DNA from: Ovis canadensis
Taxonomy: Eukaryota; Chordata; Mammalia; Artiodactyla; Bovidae
Direction of reading: 5' to 3'
NCBI RefSeq assembly: GCF_042477335.2
Contig: NC_091247.1
Coordinates: 3,804,501 to 3,868,500, forward strand
Length of the DNA stretch: 64,000 nucleotides
A program made the position numbers and the translations under genes. This document shows positions 31,347-42,710 of this stretch, piece after piece. Positions within the stretch are counted from its first letter, which is position 1. Each line of letters begins with the position of its first letter. The notes under the pieces were generated by a model. The model saw only the letters and a program-made list of their open reading frames with translations, was not told the origin of the DNA and searched no databases.

Positions 31347-31388
31347 ATGCTGGTGGTCCCGCCGCCGCCGGGCGCGCGGGCGGATGAG
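31347..31388 (+). CDS. RALGDS: RALGDS alternative first coding exon B (MLVVPPPPGARADE)
   Basis: Fourteen codons ending at GAG|GTGAGC, phase 0, which fits the acceptor at 58862 to give ...ARADE-SSTQEIGEE. The proline-rich start is unlike exons A and C. The CpG island and donor support it, but I cannot confirm the isoform from memory with certainty. Confidence 0.7.
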
Positions 31389-32534
31389 GTGAGCCACGGC
31401 CCAGCGGGCGGCCCGGGAGGAGGGGCAGGAGGGAACCACAGGGCGGGGACGCTGCCACCTCCTGGGTTTTGCCCCCGGGCGGGAGCGCCGTTTACCGAAT
31501 TGAAGCCGCTGGGCTCTCCTACTCACCCCGCCCCACTGCCCCCTCAGGGTAAGAGGCGGAGGGTCCCACCCCGGGGTCTGGGGGCACCCCAGATCCTCTC
31601 CCACTTTCTGGCTTGGGGATCCAGAACCGGTTGGCTTGGAGAAGGCACAGGGCCTCTTCTGGTACCACCGGTCAGTCCAGATGTGCCCACCTGACTGTTT
31701 GGAGCTGGGATGGGGAGGGGCAGTCGTCTGGCCTGGCCAGTGAGTGGCCCTGAGCCCAGGAACCGCCCCCCCCCCCATCCACCTCCTCCCCTCTTGGGAG
31801 TCTCCCCTGATCACCGGTCTTGTCCCAGGAGGCCCTTTCCCAGTAACTGTCCAGCTCAGAACTGAGAGTGAGAATGTGGTGGAGGGGAGGGGCAGAGGAC
31901 GCTCTTTAAGCCCCAGGGCTGCCTGCGCCTGACTCCATTCCAGAGAGATTCTTGCCGGGGTCCACTCCCATCTGTGTGGGCTGTGGCAAAGGGTGGGGGA
32001 GCCCAGCCCGGACCATCCCCCTCGCCATCTATCAGGGAGGCCCTGACTCCCCAGGGCATTGGGAGGTGAGGCTGTCTAGAGGTCAGAAGGGAGAGAGAAG
32101 TCTGGGTTGGGGAAACTCAGGCCCTGGAAGGCTGCCTTCCCTGAGCAACGTCCCCAGGCAGGCGGGCTTCTAGGAACCTCCAGGCCCCTGTTTGCCGGAA
32201 AACCTGGCTGACCCGCTGCTCCAACTCCCCTGACTGGCCCTGCCTCCTGTCTCCGCTCCCAACTGCGTTCTCTGGAAAGCATTTTAGGGACAGGTTGGCA
32301 GACGGGGCCTTGCCCTTCTGCTTTGACCATCCCTCATGCGCCTCTCCTGCCTTGCTGCGTCCTCCAAGAGGAGGCAAGAACCAGGGAGACTGGCTAGGGT
32401 TTGCAGCATCCAGGCAGGTGGGTCCCTGCACTCTTCGGTGTCTTGGCAGTCTCACCTTGTGGACTCCTGGAAGTCAGAGTGTGTGAAGCGTCTGGCCCAG
32501 GCACAAGCAAGCCCTATACAGGTGCCGTGCATGT
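31389..32534 (+). other. RALGDS: RALGDS intron between alternative first exons B and C, first part
   Basis: Intronic. It contains the left copy (32151-32367) of a 217-bp direct duplication. No exon recognised. Confidence 0.5.
32151..32367 (+). repeat. Left copy of a 217-bp intronic direct duplication
   Basis: Aligns without net gap to 34494-34710: both start TCCCCAGGCAGGCGGGCTTC and both contain 'acctccaggcccctgttt' and 'ctgccttgctgc'. Identity is high but not perfect. Does not match a repeat family I know. Confidence 0.85.
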
Positions 32535-32753
32535 GCGTGTTCACTCGCTTCTGTCGTGTTTGACTCTTTGTGAACTTGGGGACTATAGCCCACCAACTCC
32601 TCTGTCCATGGGATTCCCCAGGCAAGAATACTGGAGTGGGTTGCCATTTCTTCATCCAGGAGATCTTCCCAACCCAGGGATCGAACCCGCATCTCTTATG
32701 TCTCCTGCATTGGCAGGTGGGTTCTTTACCGCTAGCACCACCTGGGAAGCCCA
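32535..32753 (-). mobile_element. Bov-tA SINE, antisense
   Basis: BovA body ('cactcgcttctgtcgtgttt' to 'caggcaagaatactggag') followed by the tRNA-derived part ('ttggcaggtgggttcttta') and head complement 'cctgggaagccc'. Confidence 0.88.
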
Positions 32754-34493
32754 TAGGTGGCAGGAGATGTCTTTTCCCCTCCAGGAAGGCAGGTGGCCAG
32801 GTGGTCCATTGGCTGTGTGGACAAGCCGTGACTGCCCTCGAGGAGCTGGAGGCAGGTCCCCAACTTGAATTCACCCCTGTGGGGAAACAGGGGGCCCGAG
32901 AAGTTGAGACAGTTGCCCAGGCCATATGGTGAGATGGCCTTCCTCCCTGAGGCTGGTGTTCCAGGCCTCTGACCTCCAGCACTCCACCACCCCACCCTAT
33001 CATAAGGTATACTGACCAGGAGGTTGCCCTTTGATCTTCTAGTTACTGGGAGTTGAAGTTCAAGGGCGAGGCAGTCCACCTGGCCTGAGGTCCTGGCTGG
33101 CTCGGGAGCTGGCAGGTGGGCAGTGCCGGGTGTGGAAGGGCTGGACTGGCAGCAGATGATGGCAGTGCTCCAGGATTTCAAGAGCAGTTTCCTCCGCAGC
33201 CCGTTGGGTCCAGGAAATCCCTGCACAGGGTCAGGCCTCATTCCCCTCTCACTCACCGTGCCAGGAGTGGGCTTGGAGCGTCCCTGAGGAAGTATGCTTT
33301 CCAGGCCTGGGGGCACGAGGTGGCGGCGTCTGCCAGTAGGGCGGGGGTCGTGGGCCTGGGTGTGCCGTCTTACACCTGTGTACCTTGGGAGCCTCCCCGG
33401 CCTCTGAGTGAATATGTGACCATGTGTCAACCCGGCGGTAGTTGAGCGAGCACATGTGTGAAAGGACATGTGCAGACACATGGCAGGTGCCTGGGGAAGG
33501 GAGAGCGCGCATTGAGAAAGCGTGTGCACACGCATGCGGGCATCTTGCTTGTTCAAGGCACCAGGCCCGAGCCTTGGCCGTGAGGAGGCCTGAGTGTTCA
33601 TGCCAGACCCCCCGGCCTCTCATCTTTGAACGGGCAGGCAAGCTCACCAGCTCACAGGGCTCTAAGGTGCTCGGCGCACACCTGGCACATGCTGGTGTGC
33701 TCTCGCCCGGCAGTCGCACGGAGACCTGTCCAGCTCGTGGAGACTCCCCCGGCAGGGGAGGCCACCTGGTGCCTTGATGCCCTCTCGCCAGTCCCAGGTA
33801 TGAGCAGGCGGAGGTCGAGAGGGAAGGCCCTGGCGTCTTGCCTTCTGTGGGAGATACCAGGGAAGGAGCAAAGTCCAGGGCTGGGCAGAGGGACAGTGGG
33901 TGGCAGGAGGGTGGGACAGAGGCTGTGCAGCTCAGCCCCAGAACCTGGAAACCCAAGGCGTCTTCACCCTGCCACCCCCACGGCCTGCAGGAACTCCATT
34001 GCTGGAGAAGAAGTGTGGGAAAGAGGGCAGCGGGCACCCCCCACCACCACCTGGCAGCCATCTGGAGCTCCAGGTCCTTTCCAGAGGCCGGGACAGCTTA
34101 AGAGGTCCCCTCTGAAAGGGCAGCCCTGGCCCCCCGCAGGCGGGTGGCGGGGTGGGTGGTGGCACCGGGCACTCAGTGTCCCTGGCACGGCAGGCAGCCT
34201 TCTCACCACAAGAGCCCGTTTGTCCTGCCTCCCCTGGCCCTGAAGCTCCCAAGTGACCAGGCTGAGCTGGGCACAGGGGCTTGACTGTGGGCTCGGCTTC
34301 CTGCCCCACAGGCTTGGCTTCCCTTCGGGAAGGGGCTTCTTCATGGCCAGACCACTGCAAAGCAAACTCTTTGTAGCCAGTGAGCAGAGTTCCATTCCCC
34401 AAGAATCATTACTGAGCAGGGAATTCAGGAACGAGGAAAAAATCTCCGGATTGAACCAGAGCTGAACTGACTGCCCACCTCCCCCAACCGATA
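32754..34493 (+). other. RALGDS: RALGDS intronic sequence without recognised exon
   Basis: No repeat or exon recognised. Several longish ORFs on the minus strand (for example 33249-34061) lack domain similarity and reflect GC-rich composition. Confidence 0.45.
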
Positions 34494-34710
34494 TCCCCAG
34501 GCAGGCGGGCTTCTGGGAACCTCCAGGCCCCTGTTTCCCGGAAAACCTGGCTGACCTGCTGCTCTGACTCCTCTGACCGGCCCTGCCTCCCATCTCCGCT
34601 CCCAGCTGTGTTCTCTGGAAAACATTTTAGTAACAGGTTGGCAGACAGGGACTTGCCCTTCTGCTTTACCGTCCATCATGTGCCTCTCCTGCCTTGCTGC
34701 CTCCTCCAGG
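34494..34710 (+). repeat. Right copy of the 217-bp intronic direct duplication
   Basis: Partner of 32151-32367, same orientation, 2.34 kb apart. Similarity stops abruptly on both sides (left of TCCCCAGG; right after CTCCAGG/CTCCAAG). Confidence 0.85.
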
Positions 34711-35197
34711 AAGCTTTCCTGGTCATCTTCCCAGAACAAAGTAGGTGGCCCCGAACTGTTGAATATTTTCAAGTCCTGGAACTTGGAAGCTGGAGGAGCC
34801 ACCTGGACCAGGGAGTGTTTGTTGAGAGCCCACAGTGTGCCAGGGGACCGTTCTAGGCATCAATGTGTCAGGGGAACAGACTCCCTGCTCTCAAGGAGCT
34901 CACTCCCATTCCCATTTTTAAGAGAGGAAAGAACTAAAAAATGCTCAGAACACCAGTATCTTTTGTGCTCCTGTGATGGTGTATGCGTGCGTGTGTGAGT
35001 GACATAGTCATCCATCTACTGATCGACTGGGCCAGGCATCATTCCAGCCACTTGGGCATGAGGGGCGAACAGGGCAGATTGAGCTAGAGCCCAACTGAGT
35101 TGGGGGACACAAACCAATCCCACAGTGGATGGTTCTTTTATTGACATTTTATTAATGTTACTTTCTTAGCTCCTCCTTATTCAGAGTTGCAGCTCTC
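34711..35197 (+). other. RALGDS: RALGDS intronic sequence with an old L2/MIR-like stretch
   Basis: 34815-35120 has the L2 3'-end style order ('gagagcccacagtgtgcca', 'tctcaaggagctcactccc'). Otherwise nothing recognised. Confidence 0.45.
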
Positions 35198-35406
35198 CAG
35201 TCCCATCGTTCAGTCACTAGGTCGTGTCCGACTCTGCAACCCCATGGACGTTAACCTTCAGGCTCCTCTGCCCATGGGATTCTCCAGGCAAGAATACTGG
35301 AGTGCGTTGCCATTCCCTTCTGCAGGGGATCTTCCCAAGCCCGGGATTAAACCCCAGTCTCCTGCATTGGCAGGTGGGTTCTTTACCATCTGAGCCACTA
35401 GCGAAG
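35198..35406 (-). mobile_element. Bov-tA SINE, antisense
   Basis: 'gttcagtcactaggtcgtgt' through 'caggcaagaatactggagtg' to 'gcaggtgggttctttacca'. Complete arrangement in reverse. Confidence 0.85.
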
Positions 35407-35644
35407 AGCCCCAGCTAGATCCTGCTGGGCACGAAGCCAGTGGGAGCGGCTGGGGCAAGGCCCGGATTCTCAGATTCTTGGCTTCTTGGCAACTTGTGTG
35501 ACTCAGTGGGCCAGCGGATGGGCAGCCGGAGCAGGGGAGCCCTGCAGCGGGTGAATCAGTAATCAGAGCAGCCGACCGCGGGGTTACTGTCCCGCCTGGG
35601 GCGGGGCCAAGCCTCAGCTGCCAAAATAAGCACTGCCCCCTCTG

Positions 35645-35838
35645 CGGTCCTGTTGGCTCAGCTGGTAAAGAATCTGCCTGCAATACAGGAAACGGGAGAC
35701 CCCGGTTCAATTCCTGGGTCAGGAAGATCTGCTGAAGGGATAGGCTACTCACTCCAGTATTCTGGCCTGGAGAATCCCATGGACTGTGTAGTTCATGGAG
35801 TCCCAGAGTCGGACTGAGCGACTTTCACTTTCCTCTGC
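35645..35838 (+). mobile_element. Bov-tA SINE
   Basis: Sense: 'ttggctcagctggtaaaga', 'caggaaacgggagacccc', then the BovA body ending 'gtcggactgagcgacttt'. Confidence 0.85.
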
Positions 35839-38800
35839 CTTTCTTCCTAGGGCTCTGCCTTTCTGACAGGCCCTTACTTCTCCCCAGCCTGGAAGAGGGG
35901 ACAGAGCCTCCCCGTTAAGGCATGTGACCTTTCATACAAGTCACTCTGAGGCTCTGGCCCCTGATGGTCCTCCTCTAAAGAGGAACCCCTGCCAGTGGAA
36001 ATAAGAGCAGAATCATCCTCAGCTCTTAGAAAAAGCTGGGAGCAGTTTGGGAACACCAGCCTCAAAAGCCAGCCTGCTGTGTGGCTTTGGGTGAGTCTGC
36101 AGCTGTCTCTGAGCTTCTGGCCCCAAGCTGCTCACCTGCAAACCTGCCTCATACATTGTGACTGTTAAACGATACCCACACTGGCACATCAGTGAACAGC
36201 AGAGATGAGGGGGAGGCGGGGTGGACCCCTGACTCCGGCTTAGAAGTTGGATGTGGGGGAGGCAGAGAAGGACATGAAGCTGGACGTCATACAAGGGACC
36301 AACCATCCTCCCTGCTGACAGGGACCCAGCAGCGCCAAGCTGGACTTGTGCTGCCAGGAACAAATCCACTTTAACCCAGAACTGAACAGAGGAAAGCAGG
36401 CTGCCCTGGGGACCTGACAGGCCCAGGCATAGCCCTGGGCATGGCACTGACCCACTGTGTAGTCTCAGGCAACTTGTTTGCCTTCTCTAGGCCTCAACTG
36501 TCTCAGTTTTACAACAGAGTATAATTACAGTGGCTTCATCTGTTTCACAAATGCTGAGTGCAAAGGTGCTTTGTCCCACTGAGGAGCACCAGGGACAGGG
36601 CCAAGCTGGGTTCTGGGGTTTGGGCTGGGACTGGGGGGACGTCAGTAGCTGCTTCTGCCTGCGAGGCTTCTAAATGTGGGCGTTTGCCTTGGAGGGAACC
36701 CCCGCCCCAGACCACAGCCCCTTTCCCGGTTTGGGGGGCTGAGTCAGTGGCGTGCATGGCTGCAGCGTCACCCCTACCTTGCAGAGCCAGGCCGGTGGTG
36801 ACCGTCTGTTGAGTGACTTGATGATGTGCCTCGGGTTCCCAGAAACGAGAGGGAGGAGAACCGGGGCTGCCCCCCAACCCCCAGCAGGACCCGGAGTCAA
36901 GTCGAGCCTGCAGGAAAGAGGAGTGAAAACCTGGCCCTGGGCCTCTGCTGGCTGCTTCCTGGACAGGATGTTGTGCTGAGCAAACAGCCTGAAGAGGAGT
37001 CACCACTCTGGCTCTGAGTCACAGCGCGCCTAGCGACAGCCCAGCAGTGTTTATAAACAGTGCGTTTCACACGGGGCCTGCACCCCGCCCCCACCCCCGC
37101 CCTGAGCCTGGAGGGGATGCCCAGATGCAGGAGGCAGCAGGACCCTCTCCCTCCACCCTGGAATCCCTGCCCCCCCCCCCCAAGAGCGGAATTCAGCGCT
37201 CACGTCTGTGCGTACACGCGTGTCCACCAGTGGGGTTTTGTCGATCTGAGCTCCGTGTGTGGCTGGCCACGTGCCTTATTCTGGGGCCACCTGCATCGTG
37301 GGCAGAGCGCTAACGGCAGGTCACATGCCCAAGGTGTCCTGGGACAAGTGTGGGAGGCAGGTTAGCATCTCAGGGCTGGTGTGAATGTCCCCCGAAGCCG
37401 CGCCCACCCGGAGCTCCATGCACTGTAGGGGCACGGGGATGGAGGTGGAGGAAAGTGTTGGGCGGGCGGCCGGTGTTGCAAGTGGAACGCCCCTAACCGT
37501 CCCAGCCCCAGAGCCCTGGCCGTCCATGTCCCGTCTCCGTTCCAGGCTGTGACAGTGATGGGATGGGCCATGTGGTGACACAAGGCCGGCAGGGAACAAA
37601 GGCGCCTCTGCCGTCCCGCAACGCCGGTGGGAGGTGGGGTGGGCGGGCCCCGCCCCACGCCCCGCCCTGCACCAGGCCCCGCCTCTTCGGGGCTCCGGCC
37701 TTTCTTGCCTGCAGCTGGTCCTGTCCTGCCCCCTAGCCTGTGACTCAGGCCCTCGGCCTTCCGAGCGGCTCGGGGCCCACTGCTCTGCGGCAGCCCTGCC
37801 TGGGCCTGGCCTAGCTTGCAGAGGAATGGCCTAAATGGCTCCGAGGCCAGGTTGACCTGTGCAGAAGGTTGGGGTCATTGGAGAAGAGCGCTCAGGAGCC
37901 ATGGGCGGTAGACGTGCCAATTGGCACGGAGCTTGGTACCAGGGAAAACACTCAATAAATGCCTGTCGAATCTAAGGCATGAACACACAGGCATACCTCA
38001 CTGGGCAGCCTGTTCCCTGTTGGTTCCTGTAACCCCACCCTCGCTTCCTCAAGGGCCTCTGGACGCTCCCCCCCTCACCCTCAAATGTGTCCACACAATT
38101 GGAAAGGCTTGTTGGTCCCCACACTGCCCACTGATCCCTGCCACGGGCACTGGGCCCGGGTCTCCTTTTTCACCCACTGTTCCAAAGGCTGGGGAGAGCT
38201 CACTGGTCCATGTCCAGGGCAGGCAAACCACATCAAGGGATGCCCGAGGTCATACGACCAGTCAACTGGCAACATGGCAGAGAGAGGCCAAGGGTGGGGT
38301 CCTCCCAGGGCCCTGCCCCCCACCCAGGGCTGTCCCCCACCTCACCCAGGTCCTGCTGGGGCCTGCCCGGGGCTTCTCCCCAACAAGATTGAGCACTCAG
38401 GGGAGCCCTGCTATGCCAGCCTGTCCTCAGGAAGGTAGATCAGACCATGTCTGCCAGCCCTCTTGGCCTCACCTCTGTGGGACCAGGGCTGCCTTGCGGT
38501 GCCCAGTGCATGCTTGCTGCTTTTAGACAAACGTTTCCAAGTTATCCCCTGGGACCCGGTTGTAGGGCTGCATGCTGAGCACCCAACAGGCCTCAGAGTG
38601 TCCTCTGGAGCTTGCTCTTGGAGGCAGAGCCAGGCCATGGTACCCCCAGTGCAGGACTAATCTCCGCCAACATCCACGGAGTGTGTGTTGAGTGTCAGGC
38701 CCCGGGGCAGGCGCATGACCATGGGAAACGATCAGAGTGTTGCCCAGAAACCAGGCCTGTGCTGAGTTCTTGTCGAATCCGGCAGTGTCCTTGTGCTCAT

Positions 38801-39192
38801 TTGACAGATGAGGAAACCAAGGCCGCCAAGTCGCTGGCCCAGAGTCCCAGAGCTGCTAACAGAGAGCCCGGTCACCTCTGCTGTTTCTCAAAGGTCCAGA
38901 TTAAGTGTCTCTGTGAGCAGAAGGGCCAAGGTGGCTGGGGAGAAGGAGCAGGGGGTCCAAGGGGAGGTGAGCTTGGGGCTGACTCAGAGGAGTCTGGAGG
39001 TGGGTACAGCGAGGACTCTGAATTCTTTTGTGGGTTGGACAGAAGCCTTTGGAGGAGTTTTAGTGTGGGAGACACGTACTGGGTGCAGGCTTGAGGGAGG
39101 GTGTTGGGGGGGGGCAGGAAGGCTGCAGCCTCAGGGTCTACCTGAAACCCCCTGCCCCTTAGCCCACCCACCTCCAGATGCCCACCCACATC
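35839..39192 (+). other. RALGDS: RALGDS intronic sequence without recognised exon
   Basis: About 3.3 kb of intron. Faint MIR-like remnants at about 36060-36185, 36430-36560 and 38770-38870. A GC-rich patch occurs at 37600-37760 but has no splice donor with coding sequence in a usable phase. Confidence 0.45.
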
Positions 39193-39200
39193 CCCTAGAG

Positions 39201-39392
39201 CAGGGGTCCCCAGCCTCCGGGCTGTGGACTAGTACCTCCTGTCAGATCAGCGGCGGCCTCAGGTTAGAAATAAAGTGCACAGTAAATGCAACATGCTTGA
39301 ATCATCCCCAAACCGTACCCCTCACCCCCAGTCCGTGGACAAACTGTCTTCCATGAAATCGGTCCCTTGCACCAAAAAGTTGGGGACCTCTG
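39201..39392. mobile_element. MER1-like hAT-Charlie non-autonomous DNA transposon with perfect 8-bp TSD
   Basis: The 192-bp element begins CAGGGGTCCCCAGCC and ends GTTGGGGACCTCTG, imperfect terminal inverted repeats of hAT type. CCCTAGAG lies directly outside each end (39193-39200, 39393-39400). No transposase remains. Confidence 0.9.
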
Positions 39393-39400
39393 CCCTAGAG

Positions 39401-41679
39401 AACCCCTGCTGCAGAGCTCCCCCGTCCAGGGCGTCCTTCCATGAAAGAAATTCTCCTGCTCCAACGGTGTGGTTGGGGTATGTGAAACTGTAATTTGAAA
39501 ACCTCTGTATACCACACCCCCTCCCATAACGGATCAAAAACAGTGAGGCTCAGAGAGAAGAGGAACGTGCCTGTCCCAGAGGAAGGCAGTGTCAGATGGG
39601 GGCAGGAACTAGGTCTCGGTTCCCCGGCTCTGAGCGGCCTCCTCTGCTGGGTCCCCTGCGCCCCCAAAGCCACCGGAAGAGGATGTGAAATGCTAGCTAG
39701 CTTAGAGAGGCAGGGCTTGGCGCCAGGCAGGCAGTCTGGGCCCCTGCCTCTCCTCCAGGAACTGGGGGCCTGATGTGCCTGTGGGCTGGCTCCGGAGCCC
39801 CGGTCCACCCCCCTCTCCTCTCGGCCCCCGCGATCCTGTGTGCCCAGCCGGCCACCCACCAGGGCCCGAGAAGGGTAAGGAGGCAGCCCAGCCTTTGGGT
39901 CACACTGGTATCTTTAGCTGTGGGGATCTGGGCTCTGAACGCTGAGGCAGGGAAGGTACATATGTGGGCTCTGCAGAGGTGTGCACAGACATAGGACCCG
40001 GACTCTCCCTATGACATCTTGGGCAAGTCCCTGCTCCCTGCGGCCTCAGTTTTTCCATTTGTCAAATGGGTATGTTGGACTCAACTCATAGGTTTCAGTG
40101 TCTGGTCTGTGGCAAAATGAGAGAAATGGAGACAAGGTCATGAGTTTGCCTTAAAGCCAAATATATTCATTTAGTGACTGCCTGTTCTTTTTTGATCGTA
40201 TGCCCTCTTAGTTACTTTTGGGGGATCTTTTCTGAAATGATGATAATGATGATGGCGACAGTTTTTTGGTTTTTTTTTAACTACCCTACTTGGCAAAATA
40301 AACAGTTGCTAACCCTAGATTGGTCCCGGCCATTTAAAATTAAATCCCATGTCTAGGTGGCAGACGTGGAGGAGTTCTGAGGGCTGAGTGATGGGGAAGG
40401 CTTCCAAAATGAGACAGTGGCTTAAGAGGAAACAGAGGGGTTCAGGTCTCACAGCACCCAGCTGGACTCACTCCTGGCTGGTGGCTGCACTGGCTGAGCT
40501 GTCTTGATCTCTGTGACTTGTCCCTGGGTGGTGATTTTTTTCTCCCAAGCAGGGGAAGTGAGGACAGGGCCTCAGGGTGTTGGGGACACAGCTGGGCCCT
40601 CCCCGCAAGACAGCAGATCTGAGCTGGAACTACTGGCCGGGCTTGGGACAGTCCATCCGCCCTTGGCTGGCCCTCAGCCTGGTAGGAGCAGGAATTCCTG
40701 GCCCTGCTTGTCACAGGAGCAGGTATGACAGCCACGCGGGTAATGCCAGGCCTAGGTACTCGGGAGCCTAACTCCACTGGGGCCAGCGGACGGGCAGGCA
40801 GACTGGCAGAGGGCCTCCCCGGGAGCCCATCCCAGGCCCACCTGCCTCCCTGTGATGGCCCCGCAAGCCAGGCCCGCCGAGCCCAGGGGCAGGAAGGGCT
40901 GGGTGTTCCTCGCCTGTGTCTCTGTGGTGACTGCCAGAAGGTGGGCCATCGCCCGCCACGCTGCCCTCCAGAGCCCCACATCTTGGCCAAAGACACCTCT
41001 GCCGGCACCCGCCACTGAGGTGAGTTTCCAGGGCAACAGGTGCTTCTAGGTTGTGGCCGGCGCCCTCGACTTCCTCCCCTCCCATCAGAACTGGTTGAAG
41101 GAGTTTGGCTGGAAATTGCCTGGAGAGGCTCCATCTCCCAATATGGATGTGAGTGAAGCGGCTGGTGGGGGGCAGGGTGGGGAAGAGGCTTGCTTGCCAC
41201 TGGTACCCGTGTATGCCCACCCGGCTGGCCGCCTGTCTCCCTGCTCCCGCCTGGGCGGGGTGGCGTGGCTGGGGATTGTCTTAGCGGCTCCTGTTCGAGT
41301 AATTCTTCTTAGATTACAAAGCTTCTGTGCACTGTTTTATCTTCTGCTCCCCTGAGAGTCAAGTGGTAGTGGTATTACTATTCTTACTATTACCTCCATC
41401 CTCCTGATGGAGAAACTGAGGCTCTGGGAGAGGGAACTGAAGCTAGGAAGGTGCAGAGCAGGGACCCAAATACAGACCTGGGCTCTGCATTTTAAGAGAG
41501 TTTCCCAAGCCTGCAGGCCCCCTCCTCCACCCTGGGTGCAGCAGTCTGCCGGTCATTGTGGGCTTTTCGAGGGACGAGACCCTGCCTCTCTGATCTCTCT
41601 CTGTTCTCATGTGTCGGGCTCAGTTGCAAGTCTCAGTGGCCATTTCCTCCTGTTTATGTCCTCTCCTTTTCCCTGCCAC
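39401..41679 (+). other. RALGDS: RALGDS intronic sequence with MIR remnants
   Basis: A MIR fragment at about 39985-40125 ('tgacatcttgggcaagtcc', 'cctcagtttttccatttgtc') and another at about 41330-41500 ('gatggagaaactgaggctct'). No exon recognised. Confidence 0.5.
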
Positions 41680-41780
41680 CCCATGCAGCATGCAGGATCT
41701 TAGTTCCCCGACCAGGAGTCAAACCCATGCCCCCTGCATTGGGATCCAGGAGTCTTAACCACGGGAGTCCCTCCCCCTTC
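41680..41780 (-). mobile_element. CHR-2 type SINE fragment, antisense
   Basis: 'tgcaggatcttagttccccg', 'ccccctgcattgggatccag' and 'tcttaaccacgggagtccc' mark a short antisense copy. Confidence 0.7.
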
Positions 41781-42595
41781 TGTTTCTCTTCCTCCCTCCT
41801 CTCCTGCACCCCCACCTTGCGCCCAGCACCTGTTGGACAGGTGGCCTTTAGGGGTGTTGGGCCCTGAGCGCTCTGGAAGTGGAGGACAGTTAGCAGAGTG
41901 GTCCTTGGTCTTACCCTGTAAGACCCTGGACATCATGTGTGCTCGTCTTGAGTGCCCCCCACCCCCAGCATCCTGAAAGTCAGAGTCGGGGGGCCGTACC
42001 CACCCCTCTCCAGGGGAGGATGGGGAGCCAACTCATGGCTGGTCCAGAATGCTGGAATCCAAGTCCTGGGCCGTTGCCACAGATCCGGGCATTGACTCAT
42101 CTTGTCCTGCTCACGCTGGGACAGCAACGCCCTGTGAGGTCAGAGATTTGGGGTAATGATGTCAAACCCCTCCACCCCGGATGGTCTCCTGGTTGTTTGG
42201 AAGCTTCATGTCCTGCCTCCTGACCATCTCTGAGCTTGGCCTCCAGCCCCTGGGGACTCCTTGTTGCCCCGAGGAGGAGGCCGTCCCTGGAAGTTCCCAG
42301 GAACCAGAGGCGGAGGAGGTGGCCCGCTGTGCCAACAGCTCCCACACTCAGCCCAGGTGTGTCACCTCCTGCCAAGGTGCATGCTCACCTGCCCACAGAG
42401 GGCCACCCCAGGACCCAGGCAGCCAGGAATGGTGACATCAGGTCAGGGAAACGATTAAGGAGCCTGGCCAGGCCACGCCCCATCCGTGAACTCCCCAGAC
42501 TCTAAATATAGATCAGAAAAGACAGACCAGGTGACCTCCACCCACTCAGTGAGAGATGAAAGGTTTTCCAGCAAGGCCTGACCTGAGTCTGGGTC
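41781..42595 (+). other. RALGDS: RALGDS intronic sequence without recognised exon
   Basis: No repeat or exon recognised. The end is the target site of a BovB tail insertion. Confidence 0.4.
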
Positions 42596-42697
42596 AGTTC
42601 AGTTCAGTCGCACAGTCATGTCTGACTCTCTGTGACGCCATGGACTGCAGCACACCAGGCCTCCCTGTCCATCACCAACTCCCGAAGCTTGCTCAAA
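42596..42697 (-). mobile_element. BovB 3'-end insertion, 102 bp, antisense, with 13-bp TSD
   Basis: Antisense BovB terminus starting AGTTCAGTTCAGTCG and stopping at 'gcttgctcaaa'. CTGAGTCTGGGTC flanks it exactly at 42583-42595 and 42698-42710. Confidence 0.9.
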
Positions 42698-42710
42698 CTG
42701 AGTCTGGGTC

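Noticed and set aside
33249-34061. 270-codon minus-strand ORF in the RALGDS intron
   Set aside because: No recognisable domain, no splice or promoter context, and overlapping ORFs in other frames.
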